NCBI GenBank assembly: GCA_933822405.4
Contig: CAKOGP040001668.1
Span: forward strand, 124,001-188,000
Origin: Cylindrotheca closterium
Taxonomy: Eukaryota > Bacillariophyta > Bacillariophyceae > Bacillariales > Bacillariaceae
DNA length: 64,000 bases
Reading direction: 5' to 3'
Shown: positions 33,796-44,106 of the stretch, piece after piece
Layout: every line of letters begins with the position of its first letter
Position numbering within the stretch: the first letter of the stretch is position 1
Position numbers and translations under genes: made by a program
The notes under the pieces: model-generated
Told to the model about the DNA's origin: nothing
Seen by the model: the letters and a program-made list of their open reading frames with translations, nothing else
Database searches by the model: none

Positions 33796-36115
33796 CTAAC
33801 AGCTATCGGCAACAGTAAAAGTCTCGGTGGCAGCATAGGCAAAGAATGGTCCAGAAGCACCTCCATCACGGAACATCCACGCTTTGTAACTGCCCGACTT
33901 CAAAGGCCACCTTTCTGTACCCCCACTAGAGCCGTCAAACGATAAGAAACCATCCGTAGTTGCACGGAAACAACCTTGTGAACCACACGAGTATTCCCAC
34001 ATCATTGGGTTGTTCAACTCATAAGCAAGACTTCCAGAATCGTAAATTCCGACCCAGTCATTTCCAACTGGGAGACAGTTCTTAAAGCTAAAATTGATAT
34101 CTTCTCCTCTTGTGAAGCACGTCTTGGTTGTCGCAATTCTATCCCAACACTGTTCGGGTGTCGGTTCAGGGGTGGGGTACGGTGTAGGAAGAGGGGTCGG
34201 TCGTTGTGTCGATGGTGCCGCAGAAGTTGAAGGAAAGCTTGTTGGGGATACACTCGGTGCTGGGACTGGAGTTGGAGCCGGGGTACCAACAGACTCACAG
34301 TTGGTACAGCAAGAACAGAAGATATCTTCGCAATCCGCTTCAAGACTATCGAGTTCAAAAGAACACAAGTCAGCTGGCATGAACCCATTCAAGTCGGTAT
34401 CGGTTAGTTTCACTTCGGCCAGCAACTTCAAGCGATCCATTGGAGGGACAGTTCCGGTCAAGGCATTAGCGCTAAGATCGAGGTTGATTAGGTCTTCCAA
34501 ATTGGAGATGCCTGCGGGGATGGATCCGCTCAGCTGGTTGTTATTCATCTTCAGAGTTTCTATAGGACGAGAAAGTGGCATTGTTAGAACAAAGTCCCAG
34601 TAAAATTTCCACTCACAAGATAACATGGCACTTACGAGACTTTATCGGCAATTCTGGAATTTGTCCAGTCAGCTGGTTATTTCCCAAATCCAAGACAATC
34701 AAGCCTTCCATCTGCCCCAAAGTTGCGGGGATCGTTCCTTGTACTTGATTCGATCTGATCTCAAAATTTTCCAAGAATGTTAGCCCTGACCCCAACTCCT
34801 CTGGGATGGTACCGATGATGTTATTGTCGGACAATACAATGGTATCAAGTCTTGTCATGAGCGCCAATTCCGATGGGATCGTTCCGTCCAAGCCAATGTT
34901 TCGCAGGACCAAGAACTTGAATGATCCTGTAGCATCACAAGGCACACGATTCTCATACCACGAAGTGAACCAGGCACATTCATCCGTGTATTTCATCCAA
35001 GTCTCCAGTGCCTCGTTCAAGCGTCGATCGGAAAGACGGCGACGACTACTGGCAATTTCCAAAGAAAACAAGGCAAGAGCCCATCTTTGAACAACCTTGT
35101 ATTCATTGTAAGTAAAGTAGTCAGGGTCGTTGACCAACCAGTCAAAGGCTTCCTTTTGCTTGGTATCATCGGTTTCAATGTTTGCCAGAATCGAGGGGGA
35201 AATGTCGCCCAGGATTTGTTTCAAACTGGTACTCGCCGAAATAGTTGGTACAAGTGATGGTGTCATTGTTGGACGGCCACTGGGTTGCCCAGTTGGTGGC
35301 CGGGTGGGAGTCGTAGGTTGTGGAATCACTCCTTCGGGTTTGGTCGGTGCCATAGTGGGCGCAGCGGGGGCTGCGGTGACCATGGGTGTTGGTCGAAGAG
35401 TAAAATTCAGGCCTCTATCTTCATCGACTGGAGCCGACAATGAATTGAGATCTCGAACTTTCAGGAATCCATAGCTCAAGGCACCAATGGCAGCCAGTAA
35501 AAATACTGCAAGAATGGAAGCGTACAAGTACTTCTTTCCGCTCCACCTTCTGGGTTGGGAATCAACGTGCATTGGCAACTCTCGATTCTTTGACGAATTG
35601 GGAATTTGAATGGTACCGCCAAATCCCGCTGGAATCTCTTCTCCCTGAGTGTTGGTACTCTGTTGACGTTCGGGAGAAACCGCTCCATTACGAAAGAAAT
35701 TAAATACGGAACCAGTAATACTCCCATTCAATGTGTCGTTTGCAATCGTACTGACATCATCAGGAATTCCCAAAATGGCCATTTCTGTAGGGGGAGGTTT
35801 CGATTCATTCGGATCTCGATAGTAGGAAGGAGGTGGGTATTCAGCTGGAGGCTTGGTAGCTGCTTCCGGAGGGAAATAGGCGGCTGTAAAAGAACCAACC
35901 GAGGTTTCTCGTGGCATGGATGCGTGGGAACTAGATCTGGGCGCGTTTGGGTTTCCCACGTTGCCCATGGAAGGAATAATGTTTGCAGACGACTCTTCAC
36001 CATCTGAAAAATCTTCTTGTGTTACCCGTGGTGCCAAGCTGGATCGGGCCTTCTCGACACGTCCCACCAAGCTGGCAAGAGACTGATCATCGTGTGTTCC
36101 AAGTAGATTGCTCAT
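33796..36115 (-). CDS. single-pass LRR membrane protein with Cys-rich terminal module (LRR paralog 3)
   Basis: Exons 36115..34636 and 34559..33796 (76-bp phase-1 intron), 747 residues. Cytosolic features are HDDQSLASLVGRVEK, PPPSYYRD (PPxY type), DDVSTIANDTLNG at about residues 119-131, and IPAGFGGTIQIPN; the TM helix is about 196-217. The stalk is shorter (about 60 residues). The pre-LRR region has WLVNDPDYFTYNEYKVVQRW and ECAWFTSW, then five to six LRRs (LDLGNNQLTGQIPEL, KMNNNQLSGSIPAGISNL). The CSCCTNC cap, a Pro/Thr linker and the terminal module follow (NDWVGIYDSG, MMWEYSCG, RWPLKSGSYKAWMFRD). Unlike its neighbours most LRRs are in exon 1, as if introns were lost. It is divergent from PHF5A, 565 bp apart. 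Confidence 0.9.
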
Positions 36116-36680
36116 TCTCGTCGTGTTTTCTTTTCGTTGAATTCAAATCGATCAGTTCTTTCAAGCAAGTGGGTGTCGACTTTTGTGAAAGGTTTGTGTG
36201 AAGCAATGCAGAGGAAGACTGGCGAAGTAGGATGTACTCTCTGTTAAAACGATTGGTTTGCTGCAAGAATGTCGAGAGTTGATACGAGTGTCTTGGTTAT
36301 TGTGAAGTAAGAATCAATCAGTTTCACAAAACGAAACTGACCTCAACGAACGGAACAATATTAGTCTAAACAATTCAGCTAAATTTGTCTTGACTAGATT
36401 TTTATACCAGTCTAGCGTCTGCCGTCGACAAAAGCGTATGTGCAAACCATATTTAATTTTGTTTTTGAATATGTGAAGCCAGCCACGATCGGATCAGCTC
36501 CGAAACGGCTGGCTTTGTCGGATGCAAAACTGAATTCGATTTCACGAACGTACTGTAGTCGATGTGGTCCAATATTCAAACCCAAACCCAAACAATAATC
36601 GGGCACACGACAGCCGACAGCAATCACAAAACCACGAACATACTAGTGTTGTTGATTGCCCAAAAGTAGTATAATACATC
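36116..36680. other. divergent intergenic region
   Basis: 565 bp between LRR paralog 3 and PHF5A, which are divergent. TACTGTA at about 36549. The small minus ORF 36412-36627 looks like chance. Confidence 0.35.
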
Positions 36681-37132
36681 ATGGCGAAGCATCATCCAGA
36701 TCTTGTAATGTGTCGTAAGCAGCCAGGGATTGCCATCGGTCGTCTCTGCGAAAAATGTGAGTTTTTTAAAAACTGAATCAATCAATCAATCGATCAATCA
36801 ATCCTGTTGATGTTTGCATTGCAATCATTCATTCATTCAATACATCACTCACTCACGTTTCTTTCCGTCGTTTAGGCGCCGCAAAATGTGTCGTTTGCGA
36901 TTCCTTTGTCAACTTGACAACCTTGGTTCATATTTGCGATGACTGTAATTATGGGAGTCACGAAGGGCGTTGTGTCGTATGTGGAGCTCCTGGAGTAACC
37001 GATGCGTATTATTGCACCCAGTGTACCATGCTAGAACAGGATCGAGATGGGTGTCCGAAGATTGTGAATTTAGGATCGACCAAGATGGATCTGTTTTACG
37101 AACGCAAGAAATATGGATTCAAAAAGCGGTAG
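36681..37132 (+). CDS. PHF5A: PHF5A/SF3b14b/Rds3, U2 snRNP SF3b subunit
   Basis: Exons 36681..36756 and 36876..37132 (119-bp phase-1 intron, GTGAGT...TAG), 110 residues, the usual length of the family. The small zinc protein has many CxxC pairs ([35 protein letters not shown]) and the conserved end [20 protein letters not shown]. It is part of the SF3b complex that holds the branch-point adenosine in the spliceosome. Sequence identity to the animal protein is very high by eye. It is the only plus-strand gene within the LRR block. The intron contains an ATCA tetranucleotide run. Confidence 0.97.
36776..36803. repeat. ATCA tetranucleotide repeat in the PHF5A intron
   Basis: About six near-perfect AATC/ATCA units with one GATC interruption, followed farther on by an ATTC run. 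Simple-sequence DNA. Confidence 0.9.
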
Positions 37133-37416
37133 CATTGGCTTTGGCTGTTGCAAATGTTTCGATCGATTGAAAATTCAATTGTGGGTGGGATTGAATAATA
37201 CAATCAATCGTATGCAACAGCGCAGGCTGCATTACCTTAAGCTTGCAAGTATAATAGGTGATGGTGAGAATCAAAGTGCAGATAGTGCATGGGAATTTTG
37301 GAGATCAGATAATCACTAGCTTTTAATCTTATATTTTAACATTGAAGTATTTATGGAATGTTTCTAATGAATGTATGTTGCAATCATCTCTAGTTGGAAT
37401 CCAAAAAGTGTGAAAT

Positions 37417-40400
37417 CTAAGGTGTGATAACTGTGGCCGCTGTTGGGGTAGAAGTCACTGGTGACGCAGTTGGAGCAGAGGTTATTGGCGCAGCGGTCGG
37501 GGCAGACGTAACAGGAACAACGGTCGGAGCGGCGGTGACGGGAGCAACTGTCGGGGCAGATGTAACTGGTGCCACTGATGGTGCTGCTGTCACAGGGGCA
37601 ACTGTCGGGGCAGAGGTTATTGGTACAGCAGCCACTGGAGCCGCTGTCGGTGCTGTTGTGACAGGAGCCACCGTTGGTGCAGAAGTAATTGGCGTAGCAG
37701 TCGGGGCAGAAGTCACTGGAGCGACTGTGGGGGCCGAAGTTATAGGAGCCACTGTTGGTGCTGCTGTGACAGGGGAAACCGTTGGAGAAGAAGTGAGCGG
37801 CGCAGCAGTCGGGACAGGGGTAGCTGGAGCCGCTGTTGGGGCAGCCGTCACTGGGGAAACTGTTGGAGAGGAGGTTATTGGCGCGGCAGTTGGTGCAGAA
37901 GTGACTGGTGCAATAGTCGGCGCAGGGGTCACTGGGGAAACTGTTGGCGAAGAGGTAATTGGCACAACAGTCGGGGTAGGTGTTACGACCTGCGTGTTGG
38001 TCGGATTCAAGGAGGTGAATTTTGTTCCTTCATAAGCTGGTGAAGGTTGTGTGCTCGGCATTTCCAAAACCCCGATACAGCCCACATTATCCACGCAGCA
38101 ATCGGTGCAACAAGGGCAAGAAACTTCCTCACAGTCAGCCGCGAGTTGAACTCGGGGGCTTCTTGAGCAAAAATCAGAAGGGAGATTTCCCACCACACCA
38201 TTTCTCTCGATTTTGAGGCTAGTCAATGCTGACAAGGAATCAAATGAAGCTGGTACGTCGCCATTTAGTCGGTTGTAAGAGAGATCCAATCGTTCTGCAA
38301 GAATATCAAACAATGAGTCGAACCATACAAAGCAACTATAGTGGAAACGTATGTACCAAACACTTACCAATTGCCGCCATGCCAGCAAATTCAGAGGGAA
38401 TTCTTCCTGTTAGATCGTTTGCGTTCAAAGCCAATTCCGCTTTTAATTGTGGAACAAGACGAATGTTAGAAAACCAATTGGAAAAAATCCAAAATGAGAT
38501 CATTGCCTTACTCAATTGCGACAAGCTTCCAAGTTGAGTTGGCAAACTACCAGAAATTCGGTTTCCATTCAGTTTGAGCGATCTCAAATTTGTGAGGAGA
38601 CCGAGGTTGGGAGGTAGCCCGCCTTCAATATTGTTGTTGTCAAGTCGAAGGTCTGTCAAATTTGAAGCAAGTGATATTTCCATTGGTATTGTTCCCCGGA
38701 GATTATTGGAACTCAAAACGATCCCAGTTATTCGGCCATCAACGTTGCATGAAATACCATTCCATCCGCATTCATTGAAATTTGACAACCAAAAGTTGGA
38801 ATTTGCCCAAAGCTCACCACCAAAGGAGTAATAGCTAGTGACTGCAGTCCACCTTTGAAGCAAATCCGCATCGGACGAGCTTGCGACGTTTGCATCATTT
38901 TGCGTTATCCAACTGAGAGCTCTGTACTGTGGAGAAGTTATATCCGCAAGTGATTGCTCTGATTGAGGCGCTCCGCCTATCAAACGAGCAAGTGTCGCTG
39001 ATAGTAGTGATGCGCTTGTTGGAGGTGGAGTTTGCAAGACTGGGGATGCTGTTGGGGTTGAAGTTTGCAAGACTGGAGCTGGTGTTGGTGGTGGTGTTGG
39101 TGGTGGTGTTGGCGGTGGTGTTGGTGGGGGTGTAGGCCCTGGTGTAGGCCCTGGTGTTGGTGGCGGTGTTGGCGGTGGCGTAGGCCCTGGTGTTGGCGGT
39201 GGCGTTGGTTGCTTGGTTGGATTTTGTGTAGGAAATGTCGTTGGAGCGGGAGTTCGCCGTACCGTTGGTCTAGATGTTGTCGGTGGTCCACGCGTTGGAG
39301 CGGCCGTTGGTTGTCTTGTGAATCTCGTAGGTGAAGATGAAATTGTAGGCGGCACAAACTCCATGGTAGGAACCAGCGACGGAAATACGCTTGGCGCAGA
39401 TGTAGGATTCCAGATGGGAGGAAATGTCACAGGTGCTGCTGACGATGCTGTATTGGATTTTGAAGATACTTGATCTTGCTTGTCGCTTTCCTGAATGATC
39501 AGAATCAGCATAGCAATTGCAGCACCAACAGCCAGAACGAGAATAACCAGAGCCAACTTGAGGAAAAGAAGCCTGTTATTCCGTCTTTGACTATTCCCCT
39601 CCGGGCCCTTATCACCAGACTCTAGATCTTGCGCTGGATTGCCACCACACAAATAAATGAATCCTGGAGGTGGCGGTTTTTCACCTCCAGCAGCGTCATC
39701 GGCGTTAGCTCTGTCTACCAGATCTCGAGGCTTGGCCGCCGAAGGGTTCGACAACGTACTAGCCATTGCACTATTCCCAGCATTGGGTGGCCAAGGGGCA
39801 ATAAAATCATTCGAATCATCTTCAGACATGCTCCTCACCTTTGCCATGTTCTCTGGATCTCCTCTTTCAGGCGACGTTTTTTGTTCTGGCTGCACAGTTC
39901 CAGTTCTCACCAAGCCATAGGTTGCTCCAAGACCACTCGCCACGGCGAGATTGGAGATGTTGCTATCCTGCTCTTGGTCCTTGGTCGTAATGATTTGTCT
40001 GGGAGGAGAATTATTGTTTCGAGGAGGCTGTCTCGCTGGAGCAGTTGAGCTGGCATTCCCCGTTTTCGAAAAGCCGTAGGAATCAGACATCTTGCTACCG
40101 CCAGATGGACTTCTCCGATGAGGACTAATTGGAGGCCTGCCCGACAAAGGACCTGAAATGGTTTCCCTGTTGTCAGCAGGTGGAGTTTCTTTCGGTAGAA
40201 TTTCAGGCATCGGAGTTTCCACATTCGACTTGGGCACGCTGCCTCTTTCATAGGATTGTGACAACAAGGTTGTCCATTGACCACCAGAAGAGCCCGGATT
40301 CCTAGATTTACGAGGAGACTTATTGGATATCGGCATTGTATCACTCTTCACGAAGCCATACGAATCCGACATTTCACTCCTTTTGCTGTTTTCTTTATCA

Positions 40401-41935
40401 GAAGAAGGCACTGGCACCACACTTCGTTCAGGCTCTGATCTTTGCAAATGCGACCCCTGCATGGTACTTGCCACACTCGCACTTCTCAAACTGTTTTCCA
40501 CTCCACTAGCGGCGGCGAAACCATAAGAGTCTGTGGTGGTAGAAGCCCCAGCTGCTGGTTGCATGGGTCGTCTGTTGGCTATGACAGGAGTGGGAGCAGC
40601 GCTAGCAATCGGTACGTTGACTGGAATCGTCCTGGATCTATTAAAACCATACGAATCTGTCATACTTGTAACATCTGCTGGTTCCATTGGTGGTCTGTTC
40701 GCAATCACGGGGGTTTCAGCAACGGCGTCAACGTCATCTGGCTTGGTCACTGGCATTGTTCTGGTTCTGTTAAATCCATACGAATCAGTGTTACTTCTTA
40801 AATCGTGGTCAAACGAAGCCACAGTTGCATCCGTTGTCGTATAAACTGTGCCAGTGGATTTGCTGAAACCATATGAATCTGCACTACTACGAACATCAGG
40901 TTCCACATCTCCGTTTGGATCAACGATTACAGGTTTCCGGCTGGTATGACTTCCCGACTTCGTACTCGCACCGCCAAATCCAAGCGAATCTGTAGTGCTA
41001 TCATTCATATCGGGTTCGGCAGAGCTCATGGCTCCACCTGCTGCAATGTGGTCCGGGTGATGCGACATGCTCATTCCAAGTGACGATTCAGTAGTGCTGT
41101 GTGTATCCTGTTCCATGACGCTCCTAGGAACCACGGAGTATGTGGTACCGTTCGATTTGATTCCAGTCAAATCGCTGGTTCTACTAAAGTCACCAGAATC
41201 GGTAGTTCTGTGATGCGAGGCATCGTTCTTTCCACCAGTTGGTACATGTGGCGAGTTGTGACTGCGGAATGCCTCTTTTGCGTTCTTCAAATTTTGTTCC
41301 ATGTCTGCATTTCCTACACCAATGGATTCTGGGTATGCACGAGCACTCATTTTGATCCCAGTCAGGTCGCTGGATCCACTAGAACTACCATGCTCAGAAG
41401 CAGTATAGGGTCCCGTCGTCCTTGCCGGTTTCGCCATGCCACTGGCATGACTAAATCCAAGCGAATCTGTGGTACTCTGAACATCAGGATCCCTTAATCT
41501 TCTACTCGTGGATGTCGATTGGGAAGCACTGTTACTGTTGGTGCTCTTGCTTCCTGCAACGCTAAATCCCATCGAATCAGTAGTACTCCGACCGCCATGC
41601 TGCGAAGGAACCGTGTATGCCAAGGATGAATCAGAAGCATCCCAGCCGTTCCGCCCCGGTGATTGACCTCCAGTAGCCCCTCCCAGTCGAGATCTCTTGT
41701 CCCCATATTGATCAGCTGGACCACCCCAACTCAAACCATCGCCAAATTCATTTTTAGGTTCCGAATTCATGACAGTTGGAGTATCCATCATACCAGCGAG
41801 GGTACTGTCGCCCATCACGCTGTCCGATTCTATCGCTCCCGTTTGTTGCATGGATCTGAAATAAGCATCTTCTGGATCGTCACTCCAGATGAGAGCGGAA
41901 TCGTATCCGGAGTTGTAGCCATCTTCTTCCGCCAT
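37417..41935 (-). CDS. single-pass LRR membrane protein with TDSYGF repeats and long PT-rich tail (LRR paralog 4)
   Basis: Exons 41935..38512, 38439..38368 (72 bp, one LRR) and 38294..37417, introns phase 1, 1457 residues. The cytosolic part is very long (about 785 residues) and carries about eleven degenerate TTDSYGF motifs, plus MGDSTLAGMM near the start and PPPPGFIYLCG before the TM helix (about 788-813). The stalk is Pro/Thr-rich, with repeated PPPTPGPTP. The pre-LRR region has ALSWITQNDANVASSSDADL and ECGWNGISC, then LRRs (LDNNNIEGGLPPNLGLLTNL). The CPCCTDC cap is present, but the DW.G(I/L)Y module of its relatives is missing; the protein instead ends in about 190 residues of PTxAPVTSA repeats. 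The start at MAEEDGYNSG is preferred over the frame opening at 42043. No catalytic domain. Confidence 0.9.
37423..37985 (-). repeat. PTxAPVTSA-encoding minisatellite in LRR paralog 4
   Basis: About twenty degenerate copies of an 8-9 residue unit (APTVAPVTSAPT type), forming the C-terminus. The opposite strand is also open (a Val/Gly/Ala-rich frame), which is a by-product of the repeat. Confidence 0.9.
40070..41584 (-). repeat. array of degenerate TTDSYGF-motif units in LRR paralog 4
   Basis: Motif copies at about residues 118, 155, 244, 280, 314, 351, 382, 425, 467, 522 and 617, for example RSTTDSMGFS, QSTTDSLGFS, RSSADSYGFS, SNTDSYGFNRTRTMP, SMTDSYGFNRSRTIP and EMSDSYGFVKSDTMP. Spacing is irregular (about 30-95 residues) and the linkers are disordered. 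All are on the cytosolic side of the TM helix. Confidence 0.85.
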
Positions 41936-42563
41936 TGTCGTAGAAAATGGGAAATTTGAAGACGAAATTTTGCGGGAAAAAATTCCCAGAGTAAAAAAAC
42001 TGTCAACATTCGAACGGAAAACAAATAACATGTGCTTCATCAAATATTCATCTCGACCATAATTGAATTGCGCGAGCCAGGTTTCCTGGCCACTATCATT
42101 GGTCGTCGTTCAATTTGATCAGGTCGTGTCCAGTGTCCAAACAAGATGGTCAACTGGAACCACTCAAGCAAGTATTCATTCTCTCTGCTCACTCCGACAC
42201 CTCTTGAGGCATGCTCTGTAGATGACGCATAGCGCAAAGTTAATAATCTCAGTTTTGTAGGGACTCTGATTCTACCTAGAAAGGACAAATTTCAAGATGG
42301 CAGTAGTTTCTTCAACTGAGGAGAATGCCTAAAAAGTTGTTGGTCAGTTTTTATTATTTTTCATAATTTATACTTTTGAAAGTTGACCTGTTGGTCTATA
42401 GTATGAATACTCGTATCGTAGAGTAGCTCATCGTATTCTTCTCTCAAACAAAAGCAAAAAGATATCTGAATATCCACTCGGTTGAGTCGAAACAAGTCAA
42501 ACTTCAACTCACTTCACGTCCACAAACATCAAACATCGTTTCCTGCTGCTATCTTCAATTGCA
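41936..42563. other. divergent intergenic region
   Basis: 628 bp between LRR paralog 4 and the de-epoxidase-like gene, which are divergent. No gene or structured RNA recognised. Confidence 0.35.
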
Positions 42564-43943
42564 ATGAAAGTTTCAGCTGCGTCTCTCCTGATACCATGTC
42601 TGACTGTGGATGCATTTGCTCCAAACACGTTGTCTGGTCCAAAATTTACACAACTGGCGATGCAACATAACACAAACGACAACAACCTTCCGATGAAATC
42701 TGCATTCACATCAGCAATGCTTGGATTGGTACTTTCTTCCGCCAGCGTGTTTGGTGGTTCCGCCGCGCTTGCAGCCGATCCCGCGCAATATGATGGTTTT
42801 GCGGAATATGCTAAGGAGAATAAAATGGAGCAATCTGATGTTGGATGCTTTGTGCAGAAATGTGGGGATCAAACAAAGGCGCTGTTCTCCAACCCACGAG
42901 GGATCAAAGGTGTCACTTGCCTCGGACGATGCAAGGGTGAACAAGCATGTGCGACCAGGTGTTTTGCCGAATACGGTAGTGAAGATCTAAACAATTGGCT
43001 CTCTTGTACTATTGAAGAAAACGAATGCGTCAAGGTACCAAAGAATGTGGATAACTCGGCGGAGAACGTTGGCTACACGGCGGTAGTCCGAAAGTTTGAT
43101 CCTAAATCACTGGTTGGCACATGGTATAAAAGTAAGTTTCCGCTTCCGATTGTCGCATATTTTCAAGGATCCGAACAATGCTTACGCTTGATTTTCGTCT
43201 GCAGCTGATGGATTGAATCCCAACTACGATAAGTTTGACTGCCAAACGAATACATTTACATCTTCGGCGCCTGATTCCTCGGAACTAGATATGGGCATTT
43301 TCTTTAGAGTTCAAAGACCTGAGGAAGCTGGAGGTGGTTTCTGGGAGAATTCTCTCACTGAGCACATGGTGGTTGATTCGTTACTCTCCGATGCTTCACC
43401 TGCTGAAAGGACGATGCATACGGAGGGGAAAATGTATGGGCTTCAGTTTGATGAGAATTGGTATATTATAGGTGAATCGGATGGCAAAGGCGAGGTCCCT
43501 CCCTTTGTTTTGGTAGCTTACAAGGGTCACACCTTGCAAGGAAACTATGAAGGTTCATTTGTCTACTCTAAGGAGCCCAAGCTCCCAGAAGCAGCAATCC
43601 CCGCAGTTAGAGAGGCTGCTAACAAGGCTGGTTTGAATTGGGACGATTACTTTCGCATTGACAACACATGGTAGGTTTGATGGATTCTCGAAAAGTGCAT
43701 ATCAATATTCATCTCTCACTTACTTCAATTGCAGTCCCGTCGGCGAGCCTCTGAATGACTCAAAAGCAGGCACTGGAACTTCGACAACCGACTGGATAGT
43801 AAGTATCTCTCTATTTTTTATTTTTCCTATTGGTTTCAAGATCAGAGTCTCACACACTTGCTTCCAAATAGGACTTGGTCGTTGGTGAGGGTGGTGTAAT
43901 TGATTGGATTTCGCCGGGATGGAGAGGCGAGTACAAGAAATAA
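42564..43943 (+). CDS. violaxanthin de-epoxidase-like protein (VDL type)
   Basis: Four exons, 42564..43131, 43205..43670, 43735..43798 and 43872..43943, with introns of 64-73 bp, 389 residues. The N-terminus is a signal peptide with DAFAP junction, then a transit region and a lumen-type signal ending SAALAADP. The Cys-rich domain follows (GCFVQKCGDQ, VTCLGRCKGEQACATRCF, SCTIEENEC), then a lipocalin-like core (LVGTWYKTDGLNPNYDKFDC, HTEGKMYGLQFDENWYIIGE, VLVAYKGHTLQGNYEG). It ends WISPGWRGEYKK without the Glu-rich C-terminal domain of true violaxanthin de-epoxidase, which points to the VDL branch. VDL proteins of algae act in fucoxanthin and diadinoxanthin synthesis from violaxanthin. Thylakoid lumen location is inferred. 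Confidence 0.92.
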
Positions 43944-44106
43944 GTCAAATGCAGCCTCAGTGACGGCAATTCACGTAATTCTCCTGACGAGAAGCAATAG
44001 AAAAAAGTGCTGCCTTTCGTCTTAAAGAGGGAGCCGAAAATAGAGCTACTAGACTATTTGTTTACACTTGAATACTGAGTCTCGGTCTCTAGTTTCATCC
44101 GGATAG

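Noticed and set aside
37424..38035. Plus-strand ORF of 203 codons, Val/Gly/Ala-rich
   Set aside because: It is the reverse complement of the PTxAPVTSA repeat of LRR paralog 4; repeats keep the opposite frame open.
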